A stretch of DNA of 64,000 bases from Streptomyces sp. MNU76. GTDB taxonomy: Bacteria; Actinomycetota; Actinomycetes; Streptomycetales; Streptomycetaceae. This document shows, one piece after another, positions 8,919 through 17,029 of this stretch (its first letter is position 1; every line of letters begins with the position of its first letter). Both the position numbers and the translations under genes were made by a program. The notes under the pieces are model-generated. The model saw only the letters and a list, made by a program, of their open reading frames with translations. It was not told the DNA's origin and did not search any database. The stretch lies in contig NZ_JAJKLK010000019.1 in assembly GCF_020982545.1 (NCBI RefSeq), forward strand, positions 1,116,001-1,180,000. Direction: 5' to 3'.

Positions 8919-9470
8919 TTGCTCTTCGTGGCGTTGGCTTTCTTCGCGTTCGCCCAGGCCGCGTCCGCCCGTAACGGTGCCCAGTCCGCCGCAGACGCGG
9001 CTGCGTTGGCAGCCGCTCAGCAAGCGCGGGACGAATTGTTGCTTGAGCTTGGGGACGCCATCGACGCGGGCGGCGGCGACTGGCTGGAATGGCTCGACCT
9101 GAGTGGGGGAGCAGTACTACCCGTCGAGGGCGCTGATGCCGCGGCTGCTGAGCTGGCAGCCCAGAACAACTCGACCCTCGAAGGCGGCGCCCAGCTCACC
9201 GAGGTGGACGGAGCCCCCGGCTTCCAGGTCGGCGTCGTGACGGACTACACCGTCGGCGATTCGATCATCCCCGGCACCGAGAACATGACAGCCACGGCCC
9301 AGGCGGTCGCCGTCATCCAGCCGCGCTGCGACTTCGGTGTGAACACGAATCCCGCGGATCCTGTCTCCCTGGACTGCGACGGCGTTTCCGTGGACATCGA
9401 TCCCGGCAATTTCGATCTGGCCGACCTTCCCGACGCGTCCGTGATGTTCTCTGTGTATCTGGCCAAGTGA
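8919..9470 (+). CDS. TadG/TadE-like pilus assembly protein (N-terminus uncertain)
   Basis: At least 183 aa: one hydrophobic helix, then RNGAQSAADAAALAAAQQAR, the hallmark of the TadG/Flp-helicase-like group, and a secreted beta-rich domain ending MFSVYLAK. Family resemblance clearly continues upstream in the same frame (DRGSTLPIYIWLTTI, from about 8874), but no ATG, GTG or TTG lies there before a stop. TTG 8919 is the first normal start and would cut into the membrane helix. The true start is therefore either non-canonical or hidden by a missing base. It lies between the pilin and a lipoprotein gene in the Tad locus. Confidence 0.72.
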   Translation: MLFVALAFFAFAQAASARNGAQSAADAAALAAAQQARDELLLELGDAIDAGGGDWLEWLDLSGGAVLPVEGADAAAAELAAQNNSTLEGGAQLTEVDGAPGFQVGVVTDYTVGDSIIPGTENMTATAQAVAVIQPRCDFGVNTNPADPVSLDCDGVSVDIDPGNFDLADLPDASVMFSVYLAK

Positions 9471-9485
9471 GAGGAAGCAGTACCG

Positions 9486-10088
9486 ATGAACCTTCGGCAC
9501 ACCATGAAGGGCCGCAGGACAGTGACCGCGGTGGCGATCGCGACCGTGCTGCTCCTCACGGTTGCCGGTTGTGGCGGGGGAGGGGACGACAACTCGGCGA
9601 AGGACGATTCGTCCTCGGCACCTTCCAGCAAGTCAGTTGAGCCCGATGGGAACGACGGCAAACAGGAGACCGACTCACCTGCTGGCGAGTCGGTGCTGGC
9701 CGAGGTCAAAGGCGACAACCTGACGCTCAAGGTCACCTCCGCCGTTCGCGACGGTGGAGGCTTTGTCACCGTCGAGGGCACGGTGACGAACAACGGCAGC
9801 CGGTCCTGGGTCGCTGCGGACTGGCGGGGGGACGAACGCGAACTGTCCAACAACGGCGGTTCAGTCGCGGGCGCGAGTCTCGTCGATCAGGCGGGTAAAA
9901 AGAAGTACCTCATTCTCCGTGACACCCAAGGGCGCTGCCTGTGCACCCGGTTCACCGGCGCCCTGGTGCAGGGAGCCAGCGCCGACTGGTTCGCCCAGTT
10001 CCCCGCCCCTCCCGAAGGCACCACCTCCGTGGACTTCCAAGTCGGCTCCATGCCCCCCGCCACGATCGAACTCTCCGAGGACGAGTGA
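9486..10088 (+). CDS. Putative secreted lipoprotein of the Tad locus
   Basis: A 200-aa protein with a basic start, hydrophobic signal and lipobox LTVAGC (lipidated Cys ~29), then a Ser/Asp-rich linker to ~75. The C-terminal ~120 residues form a beta-sandwich-like domain (NLTLKVTSAVRDGGGFVTVE onwards) containing CLCTRF, reminiscent of DUF4352-type domains. GAGAGGA lies upstream of the ATG at 9486; an in-frame ATG at 9504 is also possible. The next gene, an OmpA-family protein, starts two bases after the stop, so the two are probably co-translated. The function is not known; an envelope partner of the OmpA protein is an inference from the pairing. Confidence 0.7.
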   Translation: MNLRHTMKGRRTVTAVAIATVLLLTVAGCGGGGDDNSAKDDSSSAPSSKSVEPDGNDGKQETDSPAGESVLAEVKGDNLTLKVTSAVRDGGGFVTVEGTVTNNGSRSWVAADWRGDERELSNNGGSVAGASLVDQAGKKKYLILRDTQGRCLCTRFTGALVQGASADWFAQFPAPPEGTTSVDFQVGSMPPATIELSEDE

Positions 10089-10090
10089 CC

Positions 10091-10706
10091 ATGACCGTCC
10101 TCACCCCACGGGTCACCGCGGCCCTCGCCGTCCTCGCCGCCCTCGGCCTCGCCCTGGCGACCCCTCCCCGGCCGCCGCGGACGATCCCAGCGAACCCCGG
10201 GCACCGTCACCACCTCCCCACCCCCGGAGGTCGACGCGAACAGCCCGGGGCTGAAGCTCGCCCAGGGGGCCACGCTCGCCCCGGCCAAGGTCCTGGACAT
10301 CAAGTCGGTCGTGGAGGACCTCGGTGGCGAGGAACGCCGCGAGGACACCAACGAGAACGTCACGTTCGCCCTCCAGGCCGAGGTCCTCTTCCCCAAGGAC
10401 AGCGCGAAGCTCAACCCGCAGGCTCGCTCCCGCATCCAGACCATCGCGGAGGAGATCAAGAAGCAGAGCGCGGGCACCGTCCGCGTCTTCGGCTTCACGG
10501 ACAACCTGGGCTCGTACGCCCACGGCCTGACCCTCTCCAAGAAACGCGCCGAGGCCGTCCACGACATCCTCGCCGCCGACCTGGGCGGCAACATCACCTT
10601 CGAGGTGCGCGGCTACAGCGAGGACTACCCGATCGCCGACAACTCCTCCGAGGAGGGCCGCAAGAAGAACCGCCGGGTGGAGGTCTCGTTCCCGAGGACC
10701 GAGTAG
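10091..10706 (+). pseudogene. OmpA-family peptidoglycan-binding protein with two apparent frameshifts
   Basis: The N-terminal signal peptide (from ATG 10091), a short middle stretch SPAAADDPSEP and the C-terminal domain are in three successive frames. Each step is a single missing C: a run of four instead of five near 10165-10175 and again near 10195. With both restored the gene is 618 bases, giving a 205-aa protein. The OmpA_C domain (last ~115 residues) contains the FTDNLG and GYSEDYP regions and ends with the conserved peptidoglycan-binding RKKNRRVEV. It would anchor the Tad locus products to the cell wall. Probably a functional gene carrying base-calling errors; true inactivation cannot be excluded. 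Confidence 0.78.
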
Positions 10707-10786
10707 GGGACCGGCGACGAACAGACCTGACTCCTGCCGTCACTGGTGGGACAAGGGCAGGCCCTTGATGGCAGGACAGGTCTCCC

Positions 10787-11203
10787 TCACACGCCCACGA
10801 CGCGGACTCGGTCGCCACAGAGCTTGTTCATGTCGTTCACGTCCGAGGTGACGATGATGCGGGGCCCGGCGTAGCCCAGAGCCGTGGCCGCGACGACGGA
10901 GTCGATCGCGTACTTGTGCCCGTGGAGGCTCGCGTTCCGCAGTAGGTCGATGGCTTGCCAGGTGATGGCATCGCTGACGGGCAACACCTCCAGACGGGAC
11001 GTGTGCCAGCGAAGGCGATCCATGCGTACCTTGGAATGCCACGCTTCGATCAAGGTGAGATTGCTCAGGGCCACGAGGGTGTCGTTCGCCTGTGCGGTGC
11101 GGATCAAGCCGGTGACCTGTGGATCGTTGGCCATGAACCTGCTCAGCCCCTCGCTGTCGAGGAGCAGGACACCATGGCTCAACCGGCTTTGCGATCGTGC
11201 CAT
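10787..11203 (-). CDS. PIN-domain toxin, VapC-like
   Basis: A 138-aa PIN-domain protein, the usual VapC length. Candidate metal-binding acids are in LLLDSEGL (N-terminus), LIEAWH (~52), YAIDSVVAATAL (~98-109) and IIVTSDVND near the C-terminus. PIN toxins are Mg-dependent ribonucleases that cut specific RNAs and are held in check by a cognate antitoxin. The gene overlaps the upstream RHH-type antitoxin gene by 25 bp, the classic arrangement. It is convergent with the end of the Tad locus. Confidence 0.82.
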   Translation of the reverse strand: MARSQSRLSHGVLLLDSEGLSRFMANDPQVTGLIRTAQANDTLVALSNLTLIEAWHSKVRMDRLRWHTSRLEVLPVSDAITWQAIDLLRNASLHGHKYAIDSVVAATALGYAGPRIIVTSDVNDMNKLCGDRVRVVGV

Positions 11204-11514
11204 TCTGGGCTCTCGTCTCCCTCGGTCGCCTCAGCGGAGTGATCGTTGGCCGCCATGGCCTCCGCCTCCCGGAAGATCTCGGCGGCCCATTCCTGGACCT
11301 CGGGGGAAGGGCGGCCGATCTCCTTCTCCTTGTTCTGGAGCAGTTCCTCCAGCAGATCGCGCTGTATCTGCCGTTCCACGGCCGCGCTGACGTAGGCGGA
11401 GAAGCCGCGCACGCCCACACGGGCCTTGACCGCCGCGATACGGCCTGCGGGCATGGACACGCTGACCTTCTGCGCCGGCCCCTCGTCCTTGGCGTACGAC
11501 TCCGGAGTCTCCAT
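11179..11514 (-). CDS. Antitoxin with ribbon-helix-helix-like N-terminus
   Basis: A 111-aa protein. VSVSMPAGRIAAVKARVG (~17-34) followed by GFSAYVSAAVERQIQRD resembles a ribbon-helix-helix DNA-binding unit. The C-terminal half is acidic and helical, as expected for the toxin-wrapping tail. It precedes and overlaps the PIN toxin gene by 25 bp. Antitoxins of this type neutralise the toxin and repress their own promoter. The pair may be part of accessory DNA; flanking genes give no integration signature. Confidence 0.78.
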   Translation of the reverse strand: METPESYAKDEGPAQKVSVSMPAGRIAAVKARVGVRGFSAYVSAAVERQIQRDLLEELLQNKEKEIGRPSPEVQEWAAEIFREAEAMAANDHSAEATEGDESPEWHDRKAG

Positions 11515-11571
11515 GAGGCAAGGCTAGCAATGAAGTGGCAAGCAGAGTAGTAAACGCAGGGCAGTGATGGC

Positions 11572-11883
11572 CTAGTGGTCCGGATCGGTGTTGCTCTCCG
11601 CTTCCGACTCCTGCGGGTAGGCGACAAAGGTGCCCTTCGCGGGGAGGGTGACGACGAGGCCGCGTTCGCGTAGTTCGCGGGTGGCGCGGCGGGCGGTCAG
11701 GTGCGCGACTCCGTACTCCGCCGCGAGGTCGCGCTCTCCGGGCAGGCGGGCGCCCGGCCTCAGTTCGCCCTTGCTGATGCGCTCGGCGATGTGGTCGGCC
11801 ATCTGCATGTACACGTAGGCGATCTTGCTCGGGTCGATCGGCGACTCGTCCGAAGCGGGGGTCATTCCAACAACGTACGACAC
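11572..11883 (-). CDS. Short GntR-family transcriptional regulator
   Basis: A 103-aa protein that is little more than a GntR winged helix: IAERISKGELRPGARLPGER followed by LAAEYGVAHLTARRATRELR and the wing RGLVVTLPAKGTFVA. There is no effector-binding domain. Short GntR proteins of this kind are common in Streptomyces, often near small actinobacterial genes. GTG 11883 is the longest start and ATG 11865 is the alternative; neither has a clear ribosome-binding site. It is divergent from the small gene at 12026, so the 142-bp gap probably carries both promoters. Confidence 0.82.
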   Translation of the reverse strand: MSYVVGMTPASDESPIDPSKIAYVYMQMADHIAERISKGELRPGARLPGERDLAAEYGVAHLTARRATRELRERGLVVTLPAKGTFVAYPQESEAESNTDPDH

Positions 11884-12025
11884 CGCTCAGCTGTGCGAAC
11901 CTATGGAGCACGCCTAACTGCTATACACCTCCCAGCTCCGCTCTGTAGCGTGCCTGTGCTAGTAGACCCCGGCGACGGTGGGGCCGTCCCGGGGCATGGC
12001 CGAACGCTTCGAAGGAGCGCCGACA

Positions 12026-12277
12026 ATGCTGGACCTTATCGTCCGACCCCTGGCCCGGATGCTGGGCATCTGGCTGCCGCACTCACGCGGCCGCCACCGC
12101 GCGGGCCCCGTCCCCGTCCCGTCCGCCCCAACTCCCCACCGCACGGCGTCACCGCGCCCACCCGGTGCCGTGACCCGCACAGCCACCCCGCCCCACTCCC
12201 GTCCCCTCACCCTGGACGACCGCGTCCGCCGCCGCGCGACCCGTGGCCTACGTGAACGACGCCGCGCCCTCTGGTGA
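12026..12277 (+). CDS. Small basic protein, function unknown
   Basis: An 83-aa protein starting at ATG 12026 with GAAGGAG just upstream. Residues 1-17 (MLDLIVRPLARMLGIWL) are amphipathic or hydrophobic, followed by a Pro/Arg-rich tail ending TLDDRVRRRATRGLRERRRA. I recognise no domain. Similar small proteins with a hydrophobic head and basic tail occur beside short GntR regulators in Streptomyces. It is transcribed divergently from the GntR gene and together with the next small gene. Confidence 0.55.
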   Translation: MLDLIVRPLARMLGIWLPHSRGRHRAGPVPVPSAPTPHRTASPRPPGAVTRTATPPHSRPLTLDDRVRRRATRGLRERRRALW

Positions 12278-12313
12278 GGCGCACGGCCCCGGCGCCCTGG
12301 CGGGAGCGACACG

Positions 12314-12511
12314 ATGACGAGCGGCGCCGACCACCGCGTACCGCGACGCCCCCCGGTCCGTATGTGCGCCCGCTGCGAACGCGTCACCGAGAGCCCGGTC
12401 CTGGTCCACGAGCACCACGGCGCCACCGGCCCCGGCTTCAACGTGTACGCCTGCGCGGATTGCGCCCCGCACTACCCACCGCCGACGGAGGGACCGGACA
12501 GGCCGCTCTGA
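12314..12511 (+). CDS. Small protein with two CxxC knuckles
   Basis: A 65-aa protein with MCARCERV (~17-24) and YACADCAPHY (~44-53): two CxxC pairs 24-30 residues apart, which suggests a small zinc ribbon. The stretch HGATGPGFNVYACADCAPHY looks conserved in streptomycetes. The role is unknown; small zinc ribbons often bind nucleic acid or protein partners. It lies just downstream of the basic small protein and is convergent with the AI-2E family gene, 18 bp apart. Confidence 0.65.
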   Translation: MTSGADHRVPRRPPVRMCARCERVTESPVLVHEHHGATGPGFNVYACADCAPHYPPPTEGPDRPL

Positions 12512-12529
12512 CACCCTGCCCGTGCGACG

Positions 12530-13912
12530 TCAGGCCCCAGGGCCGACGGCCTCGCCCCGCCCGTGCTCGTCCGCGTAAGCCCGCAGTGACCCCACGACCG
12601 TGTTGGTGACCGCGACCAGCGGCACGGCCACCACCGCGCCCCCGATCCCGGCGATCATGCCACCGGCGGCGACCGCCAGCACGACGGCCAGGGGGTGTAC
12701 CCGGACGGCCCGGCCGAGGATGAACGGCTGGAGGACGTGTCCCTCGATCTGCTGCACGGCGAGCACCACGGCCAGCGTCATGACGGCCGTGAACACGCCC
12801 TGGGTCACCAGGGCCACCACGACGGCCAGCGCGCCCGAGACGACCGCACCCACCAGCGGGATGAAGGAGAACAGGAAGATGAACACGGCCAGTGGGACCG
12901 CCATCGGCACATCGAGGAAGTAGATCCCCAGGCCGATGAAGATGGCGTCGATCAGCGCCACGACCACCGTGCCGCGCACGTACGCCGTCAGTGTCCGCCA
13001 GGCGCGCGGCCCCGCGTCGGCGACACCCGGCCGGGCCGCCGTGGGCACCAGTCTCAGCGTCCACTGCCAGATCCTCTTGCCGTCGTACAGGAGGAAGAGC
13101 GTGGAGAACATCGTCAACAGGATGCCGGTGAGCGCCTCGACGATGACCGTCACGCCCTCCAGCCCCGCCGAGGTGATCGTGTCGGTGTTGTCGCTGACCG
13201 CCTCGCGGAGGTTCTTGGCGATGTCGTTGATCTGGTTCTCGGTGACGTGGAACGGGCTGTCGAGCAGCCAGCGCTGCAACTCGTCGATGCCGTCCTGGAT
13301 CTGGTCGGAGAGGTCGTCGATGTTCTCCATGACCTGCCAGGTGACGAACCAGCCGATCAGTCCCATGACGATGAAGCCGAGGGCGGCGGTCAGCGCGGTG
13401 GCGAGGCCGCGCGGTACGCCGTGCCGGGTCAGCCGTGCCACGGTCGGCTGGAGCACGGCGGTGACGAGCAGCGCGGCGGTGAACGACAGCACCAGCAGTC
13501 GTACCGAGCTGATGACCCGCATCAGCACCCAGACGGTGCCCGCGAGCACGAGCAGCCGCCAGCCGGCCTCGGCCGCCACCCGCATGCCCCAGGGCACCAC
13601 CGACGCGGGGTCCGGACGGGTGGGGAGGACGGGGGCGGCCGTCCGGCCCCGGGCACCGGCGGGCGAGCCGGGAGAGCCGCTCCTACCGTCGTCGACGCCC
13701 TCGTTCTCGGTGCTCTCCCCGGGGGTGTCGGGGCCGTCGGCGGCGCCGCCCGTGCCGTCGTCGTGGCGACGGTGTCCCGCGGTGGTGTCCTCGCCCTCGT
13801 CAGCGCGCTCCGCCTCCGCCTCCATCTCCGCCCGGCGCCGCTCCAACCGCTCGCCCCATCCGCTCAGTCCGGCGCCGAGCCGGCCGAGCCACCCTGGAAC
13901 TCGCGACATCAT
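12530..13912 (-). CDS. AI-2E family transporter (DUF20/PerM-like membrane protein)
   Basis: About 460 aa. A charged N-terminal region of ~120 residues (coiled coil with acidic repeats) is followed by at least seven membrane helices and the family's central amphipathic segment (VTWQVMENIDDLSDQIQDGI, ~240-260). The C-terminal helices contain FIFLFSFIPLVGAVVSGALA and the IEGHVLQPFILGRAVRVHPL signature. Members export small molecules or act as ion antiporters; AI-2 export itself is shown for few of them. I placed the start at the MM pair (13912/13909), preceded by GGAAGAGGA, rather than at the upstream in-frame ATG. Confidence 0.85.
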   Translation of the reverse strand: MMSRVPGWLGRLGAGLSGWGERLERRRAEMEAEAERADEGEDTTAGHRRHDDGTGGAADGPDTPGESTENEGVDDGRSGSPGSPAGARGRTAAPVLPTRPDPASVVPWGMRVAAEAGWRLLVLAGTVWVLMRVISSVRLLVLSFTAALLVTAVLQPTVARLTRHGVPRGLATALTAALGFIVMGLIGWFVTWQVMENIDDLSDQIQDGIDELQRWLLDSPFHVTENQINDIAKNLREAVSDNTDTITSAGLEGVTVIVEALTGILLTMFSTLFLLYDGKRIWQWTLRLVPTAARPGVADAGPRAWRTLTAYVRGTVVVALIDAIFIGLGIYFLDVPMAVPLAVFIFLFSFIPLVGAVVSGALAVVVALVTQGVFTAVMTLAVVLAVQQIEGHVLQPFILGRAVRVHPLAVVLAVAAGGMIAGIGGAVVAVPLVAVTNTVVGSLRAYADEHGRGEAVGPGA

Positions 13913-14074
13913 CCGTCCTCTTCCCCCGTCGCTCCTGTGGGTCACCACTCCTCCCGGAGGCCGCGCATCCTCTCGGGGGCTCCGACCGTACATGGCAGAA
14001 GCCCCCCACCAAAGGACGGTGGAGGGCTTCACAAGGTTGAGCGGCGGGTGTGCGTCACCCTGTCGCCGACCGGT

Positions 14075-14243
14075 CTAGGGGGTGTTTCGAAAGTCCTGTG
14101 CGGTGTCCGCGGTGTCCGGTGCGTGCTCTCGGCGTGCCGGACGAAAGCCCTCGTACTGGGTGTACTTGGGGTTTCGGCCGGTGCGGCGAGAGTGCGTGCC
14201 GGGCGCCGTGGGTGCTGTGCGGGACTTTCGAAACACCCCCTAG
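14075..14243. mobile_element. MITE-like element with 22-bp perfect terminal inverted repeats
   Basis: The ends are 14075-14096 and 14222-14243, reading CTAGGGGGTGTTTCGAAAGT-CC on each strand outward-in. The 169-bp element has no ORF. CTAG at each end may be both repeat and target duplication. The right end supplies the TAG stop codon of the transglycosylase-like gene. A related element lies at 26301-26454 with the same ends and partly similar interior, and is again placed on a stop codon. Confidence 0.75.
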
Positions 14244-14947
14244 TACCACTGGTTGGCCTGCCAGAACGTCCAGGCCTCGCACGGGCTGCCGTAGCGCGAT
14301 TCCATGTAGTTCAGGCCCCACTTGATCTGCGTGGCCGGGTTGGTCCGCCAGTCGGAACCGGCGGAGGCGTACTTACCGGCGGGCAGCGCCTGGAAGAGAC
14401 CGTAGGCGCCCGAGGAGGGGTTCACGGCCTTGTAGTTCCAGGTGGACTCGTGGTTCACGATGTTGCTGAAGCACGTCCACTGGTCGCTGGCCACGACCGC
14501 CTTCGCCATCGCCTGGATCTCGGCGACGGTGTACGAGCTCTGTGCGGGGATGTCACCGAGCGAGCCGGCGGCAGCGGCCTTCGACTTGGCCTCGGCCTCC
14601 GCCGCTTCCTTCGCCTTGCGCTCCTGCTCCGCCTTCTCCGCGGCCTTCTGCTTGTCGATCGCGTCCTGGGCCGCCTTCTTACGGGCGGTCTCCTCGGCGT
14701 CCTTACGGGCGCTCGCGTCGGCGGCGATGGCCTGGGCGTCGGCCTGAGCAGTCAGGGACGCGGTCTGCACCTGGGCCTGCTGGCCCACGGGTATGTCGGC
14801 GAGCAACGTGGTGTCGTTCGCGACCGCCTCGGCGTCGTCAGTGGTCGTCTGCGCGGTGCTGCCCGAGGCAACTCCGACGACACTGCCGACTGCGGTGACC
14901 GCGGTGGCCGAGGCCACTGCGAATCCCCGGACCGAAATCCGGCTCAC
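14240..14947 (-). CDS. Secreted transglycosylase-like (SLT/lysozyme-fold) protein
   Basis: A 235-aa exported protein: signal peptide to ~35, then an Ala/Lys/Glu-rich coiled coil (~60-130), then a C-terminal SLT-like domain. That domain has NHESTWNYKAVNPSSGAYGL (catalytic-type Glu) and ends with LNYMESRYGSPCEAW and WQANQWY. Such proteins cut peptidoglycan and help wall remodelling. GTG 14947 (VSRISVRG) is preceded by GGAAGGAAACC and is preferred over ATG 14965. Its stop codon lies within the end of the MITE-like element. No c-di-AMP (ydaO) riboswitch, common upstream of related wall hydrolases, is visible. Confidence 0.82.
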   Translation of the reverse strand: MSRISVRGFAVASATAVTAVGSVVGVASGSTAQTTTDDAEAVANDTTLLADIPVGQQAQVQTASLTAQADAQAIAADASARKDAEETARKKAAQDAIDKQKAAEKAEQERKAKEAAEAEAKSKAAAAGSLGDIPAQSSYTVAEIQAMAKAVVASDQWTCFSNIVNHESTWNYKAVNPSSGAYGLFQALPAGKYASAGSDWRTNPATQIKWGLNYMESRYGSPCEAWTFWQANQWY

Positions 14948-15286
14948 ACGGTTTCCTTCCAGCATCGCCCGCCTCGGTGACCCTGGCGGACGCAATCGTG
15001 CCCCTGACGCTGGCCTCCCAACTGCGGGGTCACGGAGGCGCGGGCCCGGTGGGCAACTCCCCATGCGGGGAGCGCCGCGTGGTGCTCGGGCGGCATACGA
15101 CGACGCTGTTGAGTTGACCTGGTGGTGCTGTTGTTCCGTACCGCTGGGGGTACAGGTGTGTCGTATGCGGGGCCTGACAGGAATGAGACTCTGCCGTAAC
15201 CCGACACCGGGAGGCAATTCAGTGGTGAGTGTGAAAGGTCACACCTCGTTTGACGCCGGAGATTCCAGGAAAAGCCCACACGCCGA
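14948..15286. other. Intergenic region upstream of the transglycosylase-like gene
   Basis: About 340 bp without a gene. It must hold the minus-strand promoter and 5' leader of the 14240-14947 gene. I looked for the conserved core of the ydaO c-di-AMP riboswitch and did not find it. Nothing else is recognisable. Confidence 0.4.
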
Positions 15287-15330
15287 GGCGCCGCCCGGCT
15301 AGGCTGCTGAGCCTTTTGCCGGGCGGCGCC
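15287..15330 (-). terminator. Hairpin terminator after phoH
   Basis: A perfect 13-bp stem GGCGCCGCCCGGC / GCCGGGCGGCGCC, with an inner GGCT/AGCC helix in the loop. It lies 24 bp past the phoH stop on the minus strand and has no T-run, which is normal for Streptomyces. Confidence 0.8.
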
Positions 15331-15353
15331 CCGGGGTTGGTGTGGGGGTCGGG

Positions 15354-16676
15354 TTAAACCTGGCCGTCCTCCAGCATTTCGGTCACAAGGGCCGCGATCT
15401 GGGACCGTTCGGACCTCGTCAACGTGACGTGGGCGAAGAGGGGATGGCCCTTCAGCTTCTCGACCACGGCCACGACGCCGTCGTAGCGACCGACCCGCAG
15501 GTTGTCCCGCTGGGCGACGTCATGCGTCAGAACGACCCGCGAATTCGCACCGATCCGGGACAGAACGGTCAACAGGACGTTCCGCTCCAACGACTGGGCC
15601 TCGTCCACGATCACGAACGCGTCGTGCAGGGAACGGCCGCGGATGTGCGTCAGCGGCAGGACCTCCAGCATGCCGCGCGCGGTGACCTCCTCGATGACCT
15701 CGCGGCTGGTGACCGCGGACAGCGTGTCGAAGACCGCCTGCGCCCAGGGGCTCATCTTCTCGGACTCGGAACCGGGCAGATAGCCGAGTTCCTGCCCGCC
15801 CACCGCGTACAGCGGCCGGAAGACCATCACCTTCTGGTGCTGGCGCCGTTCGAGCACGGCCTCCAGCCCCGCGCACAGCGCGAGCGCCGACTTGCCGGTG
15901 CCGGCCCGGCCGCCCATCGACAGGATGCCCACGTCCGGGTCGAGCAGCAGATCCAGCGCGATGCGCTGCTCGGCGCTGCGCCCCTTGATGCCGAACGCCT
16001 CCCGGTCGCCGCGCACCAGACGGATGTTGCCGTCGGGCGTGACGCGGCCGAGCGCCTTGCCGCGCTCCGACTGGATCGTCAGGCCGGTGTGGACGGGCAG
16101 CGTGCTCGCCTCGGGGACGTAGATCGACCCTTCCTCGAAGAGGATGTCGACCTGTTCGCCCGGCAGCGTCAGCTCGGACATCCCGGTCCAGCCGGATGCG
16201 TCCGTGATGGCCAGCTCCGCGCGGTACTCCTCGGCGAGGAGGCCCACGGAGGACGCCTTGATCCTGAGCGGGAGGTCCTTCGACACGACGGTGACGTCGA
16301 AGCCCTCGGCCTGCAGATTGCGGGCGACCGCGAGGATCCGGGAGTCGTTGTCCCCCAGGCGGTAGCCGCTCGGCAGCACGCTGGGATCCGAGTGATTGAG
16401 CTCGACCCGTACGGTGCCGCCGAGGTCCCCGATCGGGATGGGGGCGTCGAGGCGGCCGTACCGGACCCGGAACTCGTCGAGCAGGCGCAGGGCCTGCCGG
16501 GCGAAGTAGCCGAGTTCGGGATGGTGCCGCTTCGCCTCCAGCTCCGTGACCACCACGATCGGCAGCACGACTTCGTGCTCGTCGAAGCGGTTCAAAGCAT
16601 TCGGGTCGGCCAGCAGGACGCTGGTGTCGAGAACGTAGGTGCGCCGGTCTGGCATGCGGCGCTTTGTGCTGGTCAC
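15354..16676 (-). CDS. PhoH-family protein with N-terminal PIN domain
   Basis: About 440 aa. The N-terminal PIN domain begins RRTYVLDTSVLLADPNAL with acidic residues in TELEAKR and DNDSRILA. The C-terminal PhoH ATPase has Walker A GRAGTGKSALALC (~265-277) and Walker B AFVIVDEAQSLERN (~360-373). PIN-PhoH proteins (PhoH2) are RNA helicase/ribonuclease fusions. GTG 16676 (VTSTKRRMPDRR) fits relatives; ATG 16655 and GTG 16679 are alternatives. It is followed by a strong hairpin terminator. Confidence 0.88.
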   Translation of the reverse strand: MTSTKRRMPDRRTYVLDTSVLLADPNALNRFDEHEVVLPIVVVTELEAKRHHPELGYFARQALRLLDEFRVRYGRLDAPIPIGDLGGTVRVELNHSDPSVLPSGYRLGDNDSRILAVARNLQAEGFDVTVVSKDLPLRIKASSVGLLAEEYRAELAITDASGWTGMSELTLPGEQVDILFEEGSIYVPEASTLPVHTGLTIQSERGKALGRVTPDGNIRLVRGDREAFGIKGRSAEQRIALDLLLDPDVGILSMGGRAGTGKSALALCAGLEAVLERRQHQKVMVFRPLYAVGGQELGYLPGSESEKMSPWAQAVFDTLSAVTSREVIEEVTARGMLEVLPLTHIRGRSLHDAFVIVDEAQSLERNVLLTVLSRIGANSRVVLTHDVAQRDNLRVGRYDGVVAVVEKLKGHPLFAHVTLTRSERSQIAALVTEMLEDGQV

Positions 16677-17029
16677 CACGGAAGGACGTACCCCCTCGGA
16701 TGAGGTCGGGGAGCGACGGGTTTGAACCCAGGGTGGGCAGGGTGGGAACAAGCGACCGGTCGTCGGCGCCGTTGCACGGGCCGGTGACCGGCCCTCCGCT
16801 GCTTCGTCCGTGCTGTGACCGCACGATCGGGCTGGTGCAAAGGGCCTCCCGGGCGGACGGCCCCGAGCCGCCCGCTGAGATCCGACACCCGTGGTTCGGG
16901 CGTCGACCTGACTGGCTTATGCCCTCGAACGTGCGCCGCCATGCCAAGCCGTACGACGGCGGCCCGGTGAACTCCTCGTTACTTCTGTCCCGGTGGGGGC
17001 GATACACACCTCACGCGTATCGCGGAGGG
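16677..17029. other. Intergenic region between phoH and the prenyl synthase
   Basis: 353 bp with no supported gene. It should contain the phoH promoter (minus strand) and the 3' end of the prenyl synthase transcript. A stretch near 16719 looks like a tRNA T-arm (GGGTTTGAACCC) but no cloverleaf surrounds it. Confidence 0.4.

Noticed and set aside
14948..15286. c-di-AMP (ydaO) riboswitch upstream of the transglycosylase-like gene
   Set aside because: Expected from related wall-hydrolase genes, but the conserved core segments are not present on the minus strand.
16719..16740. tRNA-like T-arm (GGGTTTGAACCC)
   Set aside because: No acceptor, D or anticodon arms can be folded around it.
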